Position numbers and translations under genes: made by a program
From: Nitrospira sp.
Lineage (GTDB): Bacteria; Nitrospirota; Nitrospiria; Nitrospirales; Nitrospiraceae
Length of the DNA stretch: 64,000 nucleotides
Direction: 5' to 3'
Assembly (NCBI GenBank): GCA_024760545.1
Contig: CP060501.1
Location: 3,674,036 to 3,738,035, forward strand
In this document: piece by piece, positions 63,944 to 64,000 of the stretch
How positions within the stretch are numbered: position 1 is the stretch's first letter
Layout of the letters: each line of letters starts with the position of its first letter
Notes under the pieces: model-generated
Seen by the model: the letters and a program-made list of their open reading frames with translations, nothing else
Database searches by the model: none
Told to the model about the DNA's origin: nothing

Positions 63944-64000
63944 TGCCTCTCTCGAATCAACGCGACTTCATGACGTACTCGATTTTCTGCTAATCCGTTC

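Noticed and set aside
1-64000. CRISPR arrays, tRNA or rRNA genes, exosortase/PEP-CTERM genes, Wzx flippase, Wza export channel
   Set aside because: I looked for these because of the locus type, but no regular short repeats, cloverleaf or rRNA sequence, exosortase motifs, PEP-CTERM tails or such transport genes are visible in the window.

Overview
The window is a large cell-surface polysaccharide locus followed by a compact type II secretion / type IV pilus-like operon and a short housekeeping segment. Gene style (many GTG/TTG starts, moderate G+C, PilM/N/O/P-like proteins joined to a GspD/E/F/G set, a SxtJ/DUF5989/carbamoyltransferase group, an exopolysaccharide-type deacetylase next to an asparagine synthase) suggests a Gram-negative bacterium, most likely a Nitrospira-like member of the Nitrospirota. 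The taxon is inferred from gene content only. There are no rRNA, tRNA or CRISPR features.

Layout. (1) 1-17.9 kb, plus strand: a partial gene, a Wzt-like ABC ATPase with a glycan-binding C-terminus, six GT4/GT2 glycosyltransferases, a PIG-L deacetylase-GT4 fusion, two asparagine-synthase-like proteins that lack the normal glutaminase nucleophile or have a degenerate PP-loop, a TupA-like ATP-grasp protein, an O-antigen ligase/polymerase-like membrane protein and an SGNH hydrolase. (2) 17.9-27.1 kb: two paralogous secreted beta-helix proteins on the minus strand bracket a plus-strand cassette (asnB, GT4, ExoA-like GT2, methyltransferase, polysaccharide deacetylase). Each beta-helix gene has a sigma-54-like -24/-12 element about 100 bp upstream. 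(3) 27.4-36.1 kb, plus strand: two copies of the 50-aa DUF5989 membrane protein flank an MBOAT/SGNH O-acetylation pair. They are followed by a relic of an ExoA-like gene, an oxidoreductase-acetyltransferase fusion, an aminotransferase, a carbamoyltransferase and SxtJ. (4) 36.1-43.4 kb, minus strand: aminotransferase, a phosphoglycosyltransferase-dehydratase fusion and a Wzc-like protein, with a decayed IS3-type transposase on each side. (5) 43.8-46.1 kb: a secreted protein with five BACON-like domains and one FN3 domain. (6) 46.7-48.0 kb: UDP-HexNAc 6-dehydrogenase. (7) 48.2-58.8 kb: one operon encoding a secretin, three pseudopilins, a LysM lipoprotein, GspF, GspE and PilM/N/O/P-like proteins. 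(8) 58.9-63.9 kb: a UDP-glucuronate decarboxylase-like enzyme, proA, a large unknown protein and two small proteins.

How it fits together. The dehydratase, aminotransferases, dehydrogenase, oxidoreductase-acetyltransferase fusion and decarboxylase can supply modified UDP-sugars, probably diamino-uronic and 4-amino-6-deoxy sugars. The phosphoglycosyltransferase domain starts the lipid-linked glycan and the glycosyltransferases extend it. Carbamoyl, acyl, methyl, amide and deacetylation enzymes decorate it. The Wzc-like protein, ligase-like protein and Wzt ATPase handle length control and export or transfer. No Wzx flippase, Wzm permease or Wza outer-membrane channel is in the window, so the locus must continue outside it or use genes elsewhere. 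The secretion operon may export proteins such as the BACON and beta-helix proteins; that link is inferred from proximity.
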